From contig NZ_VJZD01000034.1 of assembly GCF_009377175.1 (NCBI RefSeq), positions 1 through 53,699 on the forward strand: a stretch of 53,699 bases of DNA, written 5' to 3'. The DNA comes from Streptomyces adustus. GTDB lineage: Bacteria > Actinomycetota > Actinomycetes > Streptomycetales > Streptomycetaceae. A program made the position numbers and the translations under genes. A model generated the notes under the pieces. That model was not told the origin of the DNA and did not search any database. It saw only the letters and a list, made by a program, of their open reading frames with translations. This document shows positions 1 to 8,614 of this stretch, piece after piece; the stretch's first letter is position 1, and the number at the start of each line of letters is the position of its first letter.

Positions 1-21
1 GCCCCGCTCACGGCTCACGGC

Positions 22-594
22 TCACGGGCGCGAGGGTCGTGCCCGTACGTGCATCCGCTCGCCCTGCGGTCCGAACAGGCTGAGGAACTCCACCGGCCCC
101 TCCCCCGTCGACCCGAACCAGTGCGGCACCCGCGTGTCGAACTCCGCCGCCTCCCCGGGGCCGAGCACCACGTCGTGCTCCCCCAGCACCAGCCGCAGCC
201 GCCCGGACAGCACGTACAGCCACTCGTAGCCCTCGTGGGTGCGCGGGTCCGGGTCGAGGCTGCGCTGCGGTTCGAACACCTTGAACGCCTGGAGCCCGCC
301 GGGCTGCCTGGTCAGCGGCCAGTGGGTACGCCCGTGCCGCACGATCGGCTTCGCCCGCACCCGCGGGTCCCCGACCGGCGGCGCACCGACCAGCTCGTCC
401 AGCGGCACCTGGTGGGCCTGGGCGATCGGCAGCAGCAGTTCGAGGCTGGGCCTGCGCAGGCCGGACTCCAGCCGGGAGAGGGTGCTGACCGAGATGCCCG
501 TCGACTCGGACAGCGCGGCGAGGGTGACCTCCCGCTCCTTGCGGATCCGGCGCAGCCTGGGGCCCACCGCCGCGAGAACGTCGTCGGTACTCAT
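22..594 (-). CDS. XRE-family regulator with C-terminal cupin domain
   Basis: A 190-residue cytoplasmic DNA-binding protein. Residues about 10-65 form a lambda-repressor-like helix-turn-helix (LAALSESTGISVSTLSRLE is the turn region). Residues about 105-180 form a cupin sensor domain (HEGYEWLYVLSG, then LGPGEAAEFDTRVPHWF). This two-domain family usually senses a small metabolite and controls a neighbouring gene. It is divergent from a flavoprotein gene, with a 77-bp intergenic region carrying an inverted repeat, so it most likely controls that gene and itself. The start is ATG at 594. The ligand cannot be inferred. Confidence 0.9.
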   Translation of the reverse strand: MSTDDVLAAVGPRLRRIRKEREVTLAALSESTGISVSTLSRLESGLRRPSLELLLPIAQAHQVPLDELVGAPPVGDPRVRAKPIVRHGRTHWPLTRQPGGLQAFKVFEPQRSLDPDPRTHEGYEWLYVLSGRLRLVLGEHDVVLGPGEAAEFDTRVPHWFGSTGEGPVEFLSLFGPQGERMHVRARPSRP

Positions 595-601
595 CCCCGT
601 A

Positions 602-616
602 TTGCAGATTCGGCAA
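602..616. promoter_or_regulatory. Candidate operator of the XRE-cupin regulator
   Basis: The intergenic region holds TTGCAGATTCGGCAA, an inverted repeat TTGC-N7-GCAA. It sits 8 bp upstream of the regulator ATG and about 55 bp upstream of the flavoprotein start, where a shared autoregulatory operator is expected. Binding is inferred from position and symmetry only. Confidence 0.4.
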
Positions 617-671
617 AGCTGTTTGTCAATTCCGCCGGATGCGGGCGACCGTCTCCCCGGAGGTGGTCACC

Positions 672-1634
672 GTGACCGAGAACCACGAGACGATCGAGAC
701 GGCCGGGACGTACGAGGTGATCGTCGTCGGCGGCGGCGCGGCCGGGCTGTCCGCCGCCCTGGTGCTGGGCCGGGCCCGGCGCCGCACGCTCGTCGTCGAC
801 GCGGGCGAGCCGCGCAACGCGCCGTCCGCGCACATGCAGGGCTATCTGTCCCGGGACGGCATGTCGCCCGCCGAGTTCCTCGCGGTGGGGCGCGCGGAGA
901 TCGCCCGGTACGGCGTGCGGCTCGTGCGGGACCGGGCGGTGGACGCGGTACGCGACCCGGACGGCGGGTTCGGCGTGGTGCTCGCGGGCGGGCGGACGGT
1001 GCACGCCCGTCAGCTCGTCGTCGCCACCGGCCTGAAGGACGAGCTCCCGCCGGTCGCGGGTGTCGCCGAGCGGTTCGGACGCGATGTGCTGCACTGCCCG
1101 TACTGCCACGGCTGGGAGGTGCGCGACCGGGCCTTCGGGGTGCTCGCGACCACCCCGATGAGCGTGCACCAGGCGCTGATGGTGTCCCAGTGGTCCAAGG
1201 ACGTGACCCTCTTCCTGCACACCGTCGACCGGAGCGAGCTGTCCGGCGACGACGTGCGCCGGCTGACCGCGGCCGGGGTCGCCGTGGTGCCGGGCGAGGT
1301 GGCGGGGCTCGTCGTCGACGACGACCGCCTCACCGGCGTCCGGCTCGTGGACGGCACCGTGCACGCGCGTGAGGTGCTGTTCCTGGCGCCGCGCGCCGTG
1401 CCGCGCGACGGGCTGCTGCGGCGACTGGGCGCCGAGCTGCGCGACACGCCGTTCGGCGCGTATCCGGTGATCGACGAGCGGGGCCTGACGAGCGTCCCCG
1501 GGCTGTGGGCGGCCGGGAACGCCTCCGGCTTCGCCGAGCAGGTGGTGAACGCGGCGAGCCGCGGCTACCGGGCCGGTGCCGCGATCAACGGCGAGCTGCT
1601 CTTCGCCGACCTCGACGCGGCCGTGCGGGTGTAG
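672..1634 (+). CDS. Thioredoxin-reductase-like FAD/NAD(P) oxidoreductase
   Basis: A 320-residue pyridine nucleotide-disulphide oxidoreductase of the class II thioredoxin reductase type. It has an N-terminal FAD-binding Rossmann motif (VVGGGAAGLSAA, about residues 18-30), a redox pair C142-P-Y-C145 in HCPYCHGWE, and a C-terminal FAD motif (GLWAAGNASG). The usual motif in true TrxB is CAxC; CPYCHGWE is common in stand-alone actinomycete relatives and in dithiol oxidases of natural-product pathways, so the substrate is uncertain. I chose GTG 672 because GGAGG (659-663) precedes it by 8 bases; an ATG at 639 in the same frame would place that ribosome site inside the gene. It is divergent from the XRE-cupin regulator. 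Confidence 0.85.
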   Translation: MTENHETIETAGTYEVIVVGGGAAGLSAALVLGRARRRTLVVDAGEPRNAPSAHMQGYLSRDGMSPAEFLAVGRAEIARYGVRLVRDRAVDAVRDPDGGFGVVLAGGRTVHARQLVVATGLKDELPPVAGVAERFGRDVLHCPYCHGWEVRDRAFGVLATTPMSVHQALMVSQWSKDVTLFLHTVDRSELSGDDVRRLTAAGVAVVPGEVAGLVVDDDRLTGVRLVDGTVHAREVLFLAPRAVPRDGLLRRLGAELRDTPFGAYPVIDERGLTSVPGLWAAGNASGFAEQVVNAASRGYRAGAAINGELLFADLDAAVRV

Positions 1635-1663
1635 CCGCCGCCCCCGCGGTGCACCATGGCTGC

Positions 1664-3205
1664 ATGCTGCTGAGCCGGCTCGCCCAGGTGTCCCGGGAGG
1701 TCGCCGCCACCTCGGCACGGTCCCGCAAGACCGCGCTGCTCGCCGGGCTGTTCCGGGACGCCGACGCGGACGACGTGCCGCTCGTCATCCCCTACCTGGC
1801 CGGGCGGCTGCCGCAGGGGCGGCTGGGCGTCGGCTGGAAGGTGCTCTCCCGCCCGGTCCCGGCGGCCGCCGGACCGGCGCTGACCGTGCGCCAGGTGGAC
1901 GCCCGGCTGACCGAGCTCGCCGCGGTGTCCGGTACCGGCGCGCAGGCCGAACGGGCCCGTCTGGTGGAGGCGCTGATGGGCGCGGCCACCGAGGACGAGC
2001 AGCGGTTCCTGCTCGGCCTGATCACCGGCGAGGTACGGCAGGGCGCGCTGGACGCGGTCGCGGTCGAGGGCCTGGCGGCGGCGACGGGGGCGCCCGCGGC
2101 GGACGTACGGCGGGCGGTGATGCTGGCCGGTTCGCTCCCGGCGGTGGCGCAGGCGCTGCTCGCCGACGGACCCGCGGCCCTGGACCGGTTCCGGCTCACC
2201 GTCGGACGCCCGGTGCTGCCGATGCTCGCGCACAGCGCGGCCTCGGTCGCCGACGCGATCGGCAGGCTGGGCGTCTGCGCGGTGGAGGAGAAACTGGACG
2301 GCATCCGGGTCCAGGTCCACCGCGACGGCGACACCGTGCGCGTCCACACCCGCACCCTCGACGACATCACCGACCGCCTGCCCGAAGTGACGGCGGCCGC
2401 GCGGGAGCTGGCGGGCGAGCGGTTCGTCCTGGACGGCGAGGTGATCGCGCTCGGCCCGGACGGCCGGCCGCGGTCCTTCCAGGAGACCGCCGGGCGGGTC
2501 GGCTCGCGGGTGGACGTGGCCACGGCCGCCGAGACGGTGCCCGTCTCCCCGGTCTTCTTCGACGTGCTGTACGTCGACGGCCGGGACCTGCTCGACCTGC
2601 CGCTGACCGAACGGCACGCGGAGCTGGCCCGACTGGTCCCCGAGCCGATGCGGGTACGGCGGACACTGGCCTCCGGGGCGCCGCGGGACGTCGAGGAGGC
2701 GGAGGGGTTCCTCGCCGCCACCTTGCGGCGCGGCCACGAGGGCGTGGTGGTCAAGGCCCTGGACGCCCCCTACAGCGCGGGACGGCGCGGCGCCGCCTGG
2801 CTGAAGGTCAAGCCCGTGCACACCCTGGACCTGGTGGTGCTGGCCGTCGAGCGCGGCCACGGGCGGCGTACCGGCAGGCTGTCCAACCTGCACCTGGGCG
2901 CCCGTACGGCCGACGGCGGCTTCGCGATGCTCGGCAAGACCTTCAAGGGCATGACCGACGCGATGCTCGCCTGGCAGACCGAGCGGCTGGCCGAGCTGGC
3001 CGTCGAGGACGACGGCCAGGTGGTCACCGTACGCCCCGAACTCGTCGTCGAGATCGCCTACGACGGTCTCCAGCGCTCCAGCCGCTACCCGGCCGGGGTC
3101 ACGCTGCGCTTCGCCCGCGTGGTCCGTTACCGGCCGGACAAGCGCGCCGAGGAGGCGGACACCGTGGAGACGCTCCTCGCCGCGCACCCGGAGGTACGCC
3201 CGTGA
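1664..3205 (+). CDS. ATP-dependent DNA ligase (LigB/archaeal-type)
   Basis: A 513-residue ATP-dependent ligase that seals nicks through a ligase-AMP intermediate. An N-terminal DNA-binding domain spans about residues 1-190. The nucleotidyltransferase domain starts with motif I EEKLDGIR, where K210 is the AMP-accepting lysine; later motifs include LDGEVIAL (III), EGVVVKAL (IV) and AAWLKVKP (V). A C-terminal OB domain follows. The length matches the LigB group of actinobacteria, which is an accessory ligase beside the essential NAD-dependent LigA. The start is the second ATG (1664); the first ATG at 1656 is out of frame. Its stop overlaps the GTG of the following Nudix gene. Confidence 0.92.
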   Translation: MLLSRLAQVSREVAATSARSRKTALLAGLFRDADADDVPLVIPYLAGRLPQGRLGVGWKVLSRPVPAAAGPALTVRQVDARLTELAAVSGTGAQAERARLVEALMGAATEDEQRFLLGLITGEVRQGALDAVAVEGLAAATGAPAADVRRAVMLAGSLPAVAQALLADGPAALDRFRLTVGRPVLPMLAHSAASVADAIGRLGVCAVEEKLDGIRVQVHRDGDTVRVHTRTLDDITDRLPEVTAAARELAGERFVLDGEVIALGPDGRPRSFQETAGRVGSRVDVATAAETVPVSPVFFDVLYVDGRDLLDLPLTERHAELARLVPEPMRVRRTLASGAPRDVEEAEGFLAATLRRGHEGVVVKALDAPYSAGRRGAAWLKVKPVHTLDLVVLAVERGHGRRTGRLSNLHLGARTADGGFAMLGKTFKGMTDAMLAWQTERLAELAVEDDGQVVTVRPELVVEIAYDGLQRSSRYPAGVTLRFARVVRYRPDKRAEEADTVETLLAAHPEVRP

Positions 3206-3675
3206 ACGCCGCCCGCGGCAGACGCAGCGCCGGACTGCTGTTGTTCCGGCACACCGGCCATGGCCTCGAGGTGTTGCTGGGGCATATGGGCGGTCCGTTC
3301 TTCGCCCGGAAGGACGCCGGGGCCTGGACCCTCCCCAAGGGCGAGTACGGGCCCGACGAGCCCGCCTGGGAGGCCGCCCGGCGCGAGTTCCGGGAGGAGC
3401 TCGGACTGGCGCCGCCCGACGGCGCGGCGATCGCGCTCGGGGAGGTCCGGCAGACCGGCGGCAAGACCGTCACGGCCTGGGCGGTCGAGGCCGACCTCGA
3501 TCCGGCGACCGTCCGTCCGGGCACCTTCCGGATGGAGTGGCCACCGCGGTCGGGGCAGCTCCGGGAGTTCCCCGAACTGGACCGGGTGGAGTGGTTCGGG
3601 CTCGACCGGGCCCGGGAGCTGATCGTCGCGGCGCAGACCGCGTTTCTCGACCGCCTGACGGAGCACTCGACCTGA
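3202..3675 (+). CDS. Nudix hydrolase
   Basis: A 157-residue Nudix protein with a complete Nudix box at residues 47-69: G47, E53, then REFREELGL carrying the metal-binding E62, E65 and E66. It should hydrolyse a nucleoside diphosphate linked to another group; the substrate cannot be read from the motif. The GTG start at 3202 overlaps the ligase stop (GTGA), so the two are translationally coupled. The IxxRRSAGLLLFR opening and WTLPKGEYGPDE segment resemble the small Nudix proteins often annotated next to ATP-dependent ligases in streptomycetes, which suggests clearing of damaged or dinucleotide products, but this is inference. Confidence 0.9.
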   Translation: MNAARGRRSAGLLLFRHTGHGLEVLLGHMGGPFFARKDAGAWTLPKGEYGPDEPAWEAARREFREELGLAPPDGAAIALGEVRQTGGKTVTAWAVEADLDPATVRPGTFRMEWPPRSGQLREFPELDRVEWFGLDRARELIVAAQTAFLDRLTEHST

Positions 3676-3737
3676 GCGGACGCGCACGCGTGGCCTGGGC
3701 GAAGGCACGGGCGTTGCCTGAGCGGACGCGCACGCGT
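3671..3737. repeat. Imperfect 46-bp tandem duplication after the Nudix gene
   Basis: A 21-bp word starting CCTGAGCGGACGCGCACG occurs at 3671-3691 and again, identically, at 3717-3737, giving a period of 46 bp. The first copy contains the Nudix stop codon. The same core GCGGACGCGCAC recurs near 10.7 kb. No function is evident. Confidence 0.8.
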
Positions 3738-3797
3738 TGCGGTTCCGCGAGGCGCGCGCGAAGGTCGAGACACAGCCTGCTCCCAGGGAGGACGGTC

Positions 3798-5183
3798 ATG
3801 CCCATCGCAACGGTGAACCCGGCGAACGGCGAGACGCTGAAGACGTACGAGGCCATGGGCGAGGAGGAGATCGAACGCCGGCTCCAGCTCGCCGAGGCCA
3901 CTTTCCGTACGTATCGCACCTCGACGTTCGCCGAGCGCGCCCGCCTGCTGCACCGGGCAGCCGACCTGCTGGAGGCGGACCAGGCGAACATCGGGCGGGT
4001 GATGACCACCGAGATGGGCAAGCCGGTCAAGCAGGCCCGCGCGGAGGCGGCCAAGTGCGCCAAGGCGATGCGCTGGTACGCCGAGCACGCCGAGGAACTG
4101 CTGGCCGACGAGCAGCCCGCCGCCGCCGACGTCCAGGACTCCGGCGCCTCGCGGGTCCTGGTCCGCTACCGGCCGCTGGGCCCGGTGCTCGCGGTGATGC
4201 CGTGGAACTTCCCGCTGTGGCAGGTGGTCCGCTTCGCGGCGCCCGCCCTGATGGCGGGCAACGTCGGCCTGCTCAAGCACGCCTCCAACGTCCCGCAGAC
4301 CGCCCTCTACCTGGAGGACCTCTTCCACCGCGCGGGCTTCACCGAGGGCACCTTCCAGACCCTGCTGATCGGCGCGGGCGCGGTCGACGGGATCCTGCGC
4401 GACGAACGGGTCAAGGCGGCCACCCTCACCGGCAGCGAGCCGGCCGGCCGGTCGGTCGCGGCGACCTCGGGGGAGATGATCAAAAAGACGGTGCTGGAGC
4501 TGGGCGGCAGCGACCCGTTCGTGGTGATGCCGTCCGCCGACGTCGAGCGGGCCGCGCAGGTCGCGGTGACCGCCCGGGTGCAGAACAACGGGCAGTCGTG
4601 CATCGCCGCCAAGCGGTTCATCGTGCACACGGACGTCCATGACGAGTTCACCGAGCGCTTCACGGCGGCGATGAGGGCGCTGAAGGTCGGCGACCCGCTG
4701 CTGGAGAGCACCGAGGTCGGGCCGCTGGCGAACGAGCAGGGGCGGGCCGACCTGGAGGAACTGGTCGACGACGCGCGGCGCAGCGGCGCCGCCGTGCTGT
4801 GCGGCGGTGAACGGCCCGAAGGTCCGGGCTGGTTCTACCCGCCGACCGTGCTGTCCGGGATCACCCGGGAGATGCGCATCCATCGCGAGGAGGCCTTCGG
4901 GCCGGTCGCCACGCTGTACCGCGCGGGCGACCTGGACGAGGCGGTGCTGATCGCCAACGACTCCCCGTTCGGACTGAGTTCGAACGTCTGGACCCGGGAC
5001 GAGGCCGAGGTCGACCGGTTCGTACGGGACCTGGAGGCGGGCAGTGTGTTCGTGAACGGGATGACGGCCTCCCACCCGGCGTTCCCGTTCGGCGGGGTGA
5101 AGCGGTCGGGATACGGGCGCGAGCTCTCCGGGCACGGAATCCGCGAGTTCTGCAACATCACCACCGTATGGCAGGGAGCGTGA
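3798..5183 (+). CDS. NAD(P)-dependent succinate-semialdehyde/aldehyde dehydrogenase
   Basis: A 461-residue aldehyde dehydrogenase that oxidises an aldehyde, probably succinic semialdehyde, to the acid. Key residues are visible: N137 in MPWNFPLW, E234 in LELGGSDPF and the nucleophile C268 in NNGQSCIAAKRF. Length and the AAKRF/GGVKRSGYGRELS signature fit the GabD/YneI-type group that feeds GABA or 4-hydroxybutyrate carbon into succinate. ATG 3798 follows GGGAGGACGGTC. It stands alone on the plus strand, so the neighbours do not help to define the substrate. Confidence 0.88.
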   Translation: MPIATVNPANGETLKTYEAMGEEEIERRLQLAEATFRTYRTSTFAERARLLHRAADLLEADQANIGRVMTTEMGKPVKQARAEAAKCAKAMRWYAEHAEELLADEQPAAADVQDSGASRVLVRYRPLGPVLAVMPWNFPLWQVVRFAAPALMAGNVGLLKHASNVPQTALYLEDLFHRAGFTEGTFQTLLIGAGAVDGILRDERVKAATLTGSEPAGRSVAATSGEMIKKTVLELGGSDPFVVMPSADVERAAQVAVTARVQNNGQSCIAAKRFIVHTDVHDEFTERFTAAMRALKVGDPLLESTEVGPLANEQGRADLEELVDDARRSGAAVLCGGERPEGPGWFYPPTVLSGITREMRIHREEAFGPVATLYRAGDLDEAVLIANDSPFGLSSNVWTRDEAEVDRFVRDLEAGSVFVNGMTASHPAFPFGGVKRSGYGRELSGHGIREFCNITTVWQGA

Positions 5184-5208
5184 GCCTTCCGCGGCTACGA
5201 TCCCCTTT

Positions 5209-5445
5209 GTGAACCGCGAAGTGACCCTGCCGCTGATCGTCGACGACCGCGGCACGTTGCAGGTGTCGGCGTCCGACGTCAGCAAGCTGCTGCGCACGGT
5301 GGGCGGCCGCTGGCTGCATCTGGTGGAGGCCGGCCAGGACGGCCTGGACGAGGACACGGTCGCGGCGCTGACCATCGAACTGGCCAAGCTGGCCGACCGG
5401 ATCGACGTGGCGTGCATCGCGCACAGCAGCGGACAGCGGGGCTAG
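5209..5445 (+). CDS. Small conserved protein (DUF6213-like)
   Basis: A 78-residue acidic soluble protein starting at GTG 5209, 25 bases after the dehydrogenase stop. It has an N-terminal beta-strand segment (REVTLPLIVDDRGTLQV), a helical middle and a C-terminal LADRIDVACIAH motif. I recall this as a streptomycete-specific family of unknown function (DUF6213), but I could not check. No transmembrane segment or catalytic motif is visible. The stop TAG lies in a CTAG, a rare tetranucleotide here. Confidence 0.7.
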   Translation: MNREVTLPLIVDDRGTLQVSASDVSKLLRTVGGRWLHLVEAGQDGLDEDTVAALTIELAKLADRIDVACIAHSSGQRG

Positions 5446-5752
5446 GCAGCCGACAGCGGGGACCGCTCGTCCCCTGCCGCGCCCGCGGGTCCGCACGCGT
5501 ACGCGGGCCCGGGCACGTCCGCGTGCCCCGCGCCGGGTGACCCGCCCGCGCCCTGCCGCGGTCGGCCGGAGCGGCTCCGGGACGCACTCGACGTGCACCG
5601 CCCGCTGCGTCCCGAGGCCCCCGATTGGAGTAGTCCAGCGAGAGACCGTCGCCCTGTCGGGTGATCGTGGGTGGACCACCCTCACGGGTGAACCACCTTC
5701 TGACCGGAGGACCTGCGAAGGGGTCTTCCGGACGGCGAAAGCAGGCACGGTC
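5446..5752. promoter_or_regulatory. rppA leader region: hairpin and repeated palindromes
   Basis: This 307-bp stretch has no convincing gene. A short stem GGGCACG/CGTGCCC (5511-5528) may end transcription of the upstream gene. Closer to rppA are a perfect palindrome GGGTGGACCACCC (5669-5681) and a near copy GGGTGAACCACC (5686-5697), spaced by 17 bp, which look like a repeated operator. Part of the interval (5710-5750) leads directly into the rppA ribosome site region. Confidence 0.45.
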
Positions 5753-6817
5753 ATGGCGACTTTGTGCAAGCCCTCGGTGTCGGTTCCGGAGCACGTCATC
5801 ACCATGGAGGAGACGCTCGAGCTGGCGCGTAACCACCACCAGGACCACCCGCAACTGCCCCTGGCCCTCCGTCTGATCGAGAACACGGGTGTACGCACCC
5901 GGCACATCGTGCAGCCGATCGAGGAGACCCTCAGACACCCGGGGTTCGAGGAGCGCAACAAGCTCTACCAGGCCGAGGCGAAGGCCCGGGTCCCCGCGGT
6001 CATCCAGCGCGCGCTCGACGAGGCCGAACTGCTCACCACCGACATCGACGTGATCATCTACGTCTCGTGCACGGGCTTCATGATGCCCTCGCTCACGGCG
6101 TGGCTGATCAACGAGATGGCCTTCGACAGCACCACCCGACAGATCCCCATCGCCCAGCTGGGCTGCGCGGCGGGCGGCGCCGCGATCAACCGGGCCCACG
6201 ACTTCTGCACGGCGTACCCGGACGCCAACGCGCTCATCGTGGCCTGCGAGTTCTGCTCGCTGTGCTACCAGCCCACCGACCTCGGCGTCGGATCGCTGCT
6301 GTCCAACGGCCTGTTCGGGGACGGCATCGCCGCCGCCGCGGTCCGCGGCAGGGGCGGCACCGGCATCGAGCTGGAGCGCAACGGCTCGTACCTGATCCCC
6401 AAGACCGAAGAGTGGATCATGTACGACGTCCGGGCGACCGGCTTCCACTTCCTGCTGGACAAGCGGGTGCCCGCCACCATGGAGCCGCTCGCCCCGGCGC
6501 TCCACGACCTCGCGAGCATGCACGGCTGGAACGCGGCCGACCTGGACTTCTACATCGTCCACGCGGGTGGTCCCCGAATACTCGACGACCTCAGCAAGTT
6601 CCTGGAGGTCGATCCGCACGCCTTCCGGTTCAGCCGGGCCACGCTCACCGAGTACGGCAACATCGCCAGCGCCGTCGTCCTGGACGCGCTGCGCCGGCTG
6701 TTCGACGAGGGCGGCACCGAGCACCGGGCCCGCGGGCTGCTCGCCGGGTTCGGCCCCGGCATCACGGCCGAGATGTCGCTGGGCCGGTGGAACCGCGGCG
6801 ACGAAGGGGCGTCATGA
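5753..6817 (+). CDS. rppA: 1,3,6,8-tetrahydroxynaphthalene synthase (type III PKS RppA)
   Basis: A 354-residue type III polyketide synthase that condenses five malonyl-CoA to tetrahydroxynaphthalene, which oxidises to flaviolin. The catalytic triad falls exactly at the known RppA positions: C138 (IAQLGCAAGG), H270 (FYIVHAGGP) and N303 (TEYGNIASA). C106 (VSCTGFM), important for the malonyl-primed RppA reaction, is present too. ATG 5753 begins the canonical-length protein. Its stop overlaps the P450 start (ATGA), so rppA, the P450 and the cupin form one operon, as in the S. coelicolor biflaviolin locus. The product is expected to be a UV-protective naphthoquinone pigment. Confidence 0.97.
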   Translation: MATLCKPSVSVPEHVITMEETLELARNHHQDHPQLPLALRLIENTGVRTRHIVQPIEETLRHPGFEERNKLYQAEAKARVPAVIQRALDEAELLTTDIDVIIYVSCTGFMMPSLTAWLINEMAFDSTTRQIPIAQLGCAAGGAAINRAHDFCTAYPDANALIVACEFCSLCYQPTDLGVGSLLSNGLFGDGIAAAAVRGRGGTGIELERNGSYLIPKTEEWIMYDVRATGFHFLLDKRVPATMEPLAPALHDLASMHGWNAADLDFYIVHAGGPRILDDLSKFLEVDPHAFRFSRATLTEYGNIASAVVLDALRRLFDEGGTEHRARGLLAGFGPGITAEMSLGRWNRGDEGAS

Positions 6818-8028
6818 CCGAGAAGACGATCACCGAGACCCTGCCCCCGGTCCGGCACTGGCCGGCCCTCGATCTGGCCGGCGTCGACTTCGACCCGGTC
6901 CTGACCGAGCTGATGAACGAGGGCCCGATCACCCGCATCCAGCTGCCCAACGGCGAGGGTTGGGCGTGGCTGGTCACCCGGCACGACGATGTGCGCACGG
7001 TGACCAACGACCCCCGGTTCGGCCGCGAGGCGGTCATGGACCAGCCGGTCACCCGGCTGGCCCCGCACTTCATCCCGACCCGCGGCGCGGTCGGCTTCCT
7101 GGACCCGCCGGACCACACCAGGCTGCGCCGGTCGGTGGCCGCCGCCTTCACGGCGAAGGGGGTCGAGCGGGTCCGGGAGAAGTCCCGCCTGCTGCTCGAC
7201 GAGCTGGTCGACGAGCTGCTCCAGGACGGGCCGCCCGCGGATCTCACCGAGACGGTGCTCAGCCCGTTCCCCATCGCGGTCATCTGCGAGCTGATGGGCG
7301 TCCCGGCGGCCGACCGCCACGGCATGCACACCTGGACCCAGTTGATCCTGTCCTCCTCGCACGGGGCGCACGTCAGCGAGAAGGCCAAGGCGGAGATGGG
7401 CGCGTACTTCGCGGACCTGATCGGCCGGCGCGAGGGCAGCACGGCCGAGGACGTGGCCTCGCTGCTCGGCGCCGCCGTGGGCCGGGGCGAGATCACCCCG
7501 GACGAGGCCGTGGGGCTCGCGGTCCTGCTCCAGATCGGCGGCGAGGCGGTCACCAACAACAGCGGGCAGATGTTCTACATCCTGTTGACCCGCCCGAACC
7601 TGGCCCGGCAGCTGCGTGCCGAACCGGAGATCCGGCCGCAGGCCATCGACGAACTCCTGCGGTACATCCCGCACCGCAACGCGGTCGGTCTGTCCCGGAT
7701 CGCGCTGGAGGACGTGGCGATCAGAGGCGTACGGATCCGGGCCGGCGACCCGGTCTACGTGTCCTACCTGGCCGCCAACCGCGACCCGGACGTCTTCCCG
7801 TACCCCGAGACGATCGACTTCTCGCGGTCCCCGAACCCGCACGTCGCGTTCGGTTTCGGTCCGCACTACTGCCCCGGCGGCATGCTGGCCCGCCTGGAGT
7901 CCGAGCTGCTCGTCGACGCGCTGCTCGACCGGATGCCGGGGCTGAAGCTGGCCGTGCCGGCGGAGAAGGTGCCGTTCCGCAAGGGCGCGCTGATCCGCGG
8001 GCCCGAGGCCCTGCCCGTCACCTGGTGA
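6814..8028 (+). CDS. cyp158A2: Cytochrome P450, biflaviolin synthase (CYP158A2-like)
   Basis: A 404-residue cytosolic P450. The haem ligand is C353 in FGFGPHYCPGG and the ExxR helix is at DELLRY. In the I helix the usual Thr of the A/G-G-x-D/E-T motif is alanine: G242-G243-E244-A245. That substitution and numbering are characteristic of CYP158A2, which couples flaviolin into dimers and trimers using a substrate hydroxyl for proton delivery. The length also matches. It overlaps rppA by 4 bases and is followed by the cupin gene 7 bases later. CYP158A1-like specificity (different dimer isomers) cannot be excluded. Confidence 0.93.
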   Translation: MTEKTITETLPPVRHWPALDLAGVDFDPVLTELMNEGPITRIQLPNGEGWAWLVTRHDDVRTVTNDPRFGREAVMDQPVTRLAPHFIPTRGAVGFLDPPDHTRLRRSVAAAFTAKGVERVREKSRLLLDELVDELLQDGPPADLTETVLSPFPIAVICELMGVPAADRHGMHTWTQLILSSSHGAHVSEKAKAEMGAYFADLIGRREGSTAEDVASLLGAAVGRGEITPDEAVGLAVLLQIGGEAVTNNSGQMFYILLTRPNLARQLRAEPEIRPQAIDELLRYIPHRNAVGLSRIALEDVAIRGVRIRAGDPVYVSYLAANRDPDVFPYPETIDFSRSPNPHVAFGFGPHYCPGGMLARLESELLVDALLDRMPGLKLAVPAEKVPFRKGALIRGPEALPVTW

Positions 8029-8035
8029 GCCCCCG

Positions 8036-8557
8036 ATGACGGCGACCGAAGGACTGCTGGTGCCGCCCGGCCACGGCCGGGTGGTCCAGAGTCCCGCGCA
8101 GCACGTGACGTTCAAGGTGACCGGCTCGCACTCGCGTACGGCCTCCACCTTCGAGGTGGTGGTCCCCCCCGGCTTCGACGTCGGCGCCCATGTGCACGCG
8201 CGCAGCGAGGAGTTGTTCTACGTGCTGGAGGGCGAGCTGGACGTGCTCGCCTTCGAGCCCCGCGTCCGTACCCCCGACAACTGGCGGACCTGGGAGTCGG
8301 GTTCGGGCAACAGGGTGGTACGGGCGACACCGGGCACGGTGATCGTCGTACCGCCCGGTTGCCCGCACGCGTTCGCGAATCCGACGGAGACGCCCGCGAA
8401 GATGTTCTTCCAGGCGTCGCCTCCGCCGGACCACGAGCGCTACTTCGAGGAGCTCCTGGCGATCCTGGACGGCGGAGGTCCGCCGGACCACGCGGCGATC
8501 GAGGCACTGAGACTGCGCTACGACATCGAGCAGCTGACCCCGCTGAAGCACCGCTGA
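8036..8557 (+). CDS. Cupin protein of the flaviolin operon
   Basis: A 173-residue single-domain cupin. Motif 1 is seen in GAHVHARSEELFYVLEGELDV (H, H, E ligands) and motif 2 in PPGCPHAFANPTETP. Cupins in rppA operons have been reported to act as monooxygenases that turn tetrahydroxynaphthalene into flaviolin (MomA type); here the role is inferred from that and from the operon position. The ATG at 8036 lies 7 bases after the P450 stop. It converges on the acyl-CoA dehydrogenase gene across a hairpin. Confidence 0.85.
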   Translation: MTATEGLLVPPGHGRVVQSPAQHVTFKVTGSHSRTASTFEVVVPPGFDVGAHVHARSEELFYVLEGELDVLAFEPRVRTPDNWRTWESGSGNRVVRATPGTVIVVPPGCPHAFANPTETPAKMFFQASPPPDHERYFEELLAILDGGGPPDHAAIEALRLRYDIEQLTPLKHR

Positions 8558-8563
8558 ACCACC

Positions 8564-8608
8564 GGGGCACGGGTGTCGGGGCGTGGACCGGACCGGCACC
8601 CGCGCCCC
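8564..8608. terminator. Bidirectional terminator between cupin and acyl-CoA dehydrogenase genes
   Basis: Arms GGGGCACGGGTG (8564-8575) and CACCCGCGCCCC (8597-8608) pair over 12 bp with one mismatch. It lies between two convergent genes, starting 6 bp after the cupin stop. Confidence 0.6.
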
Positions 8609-8614
8609 GCCGCG

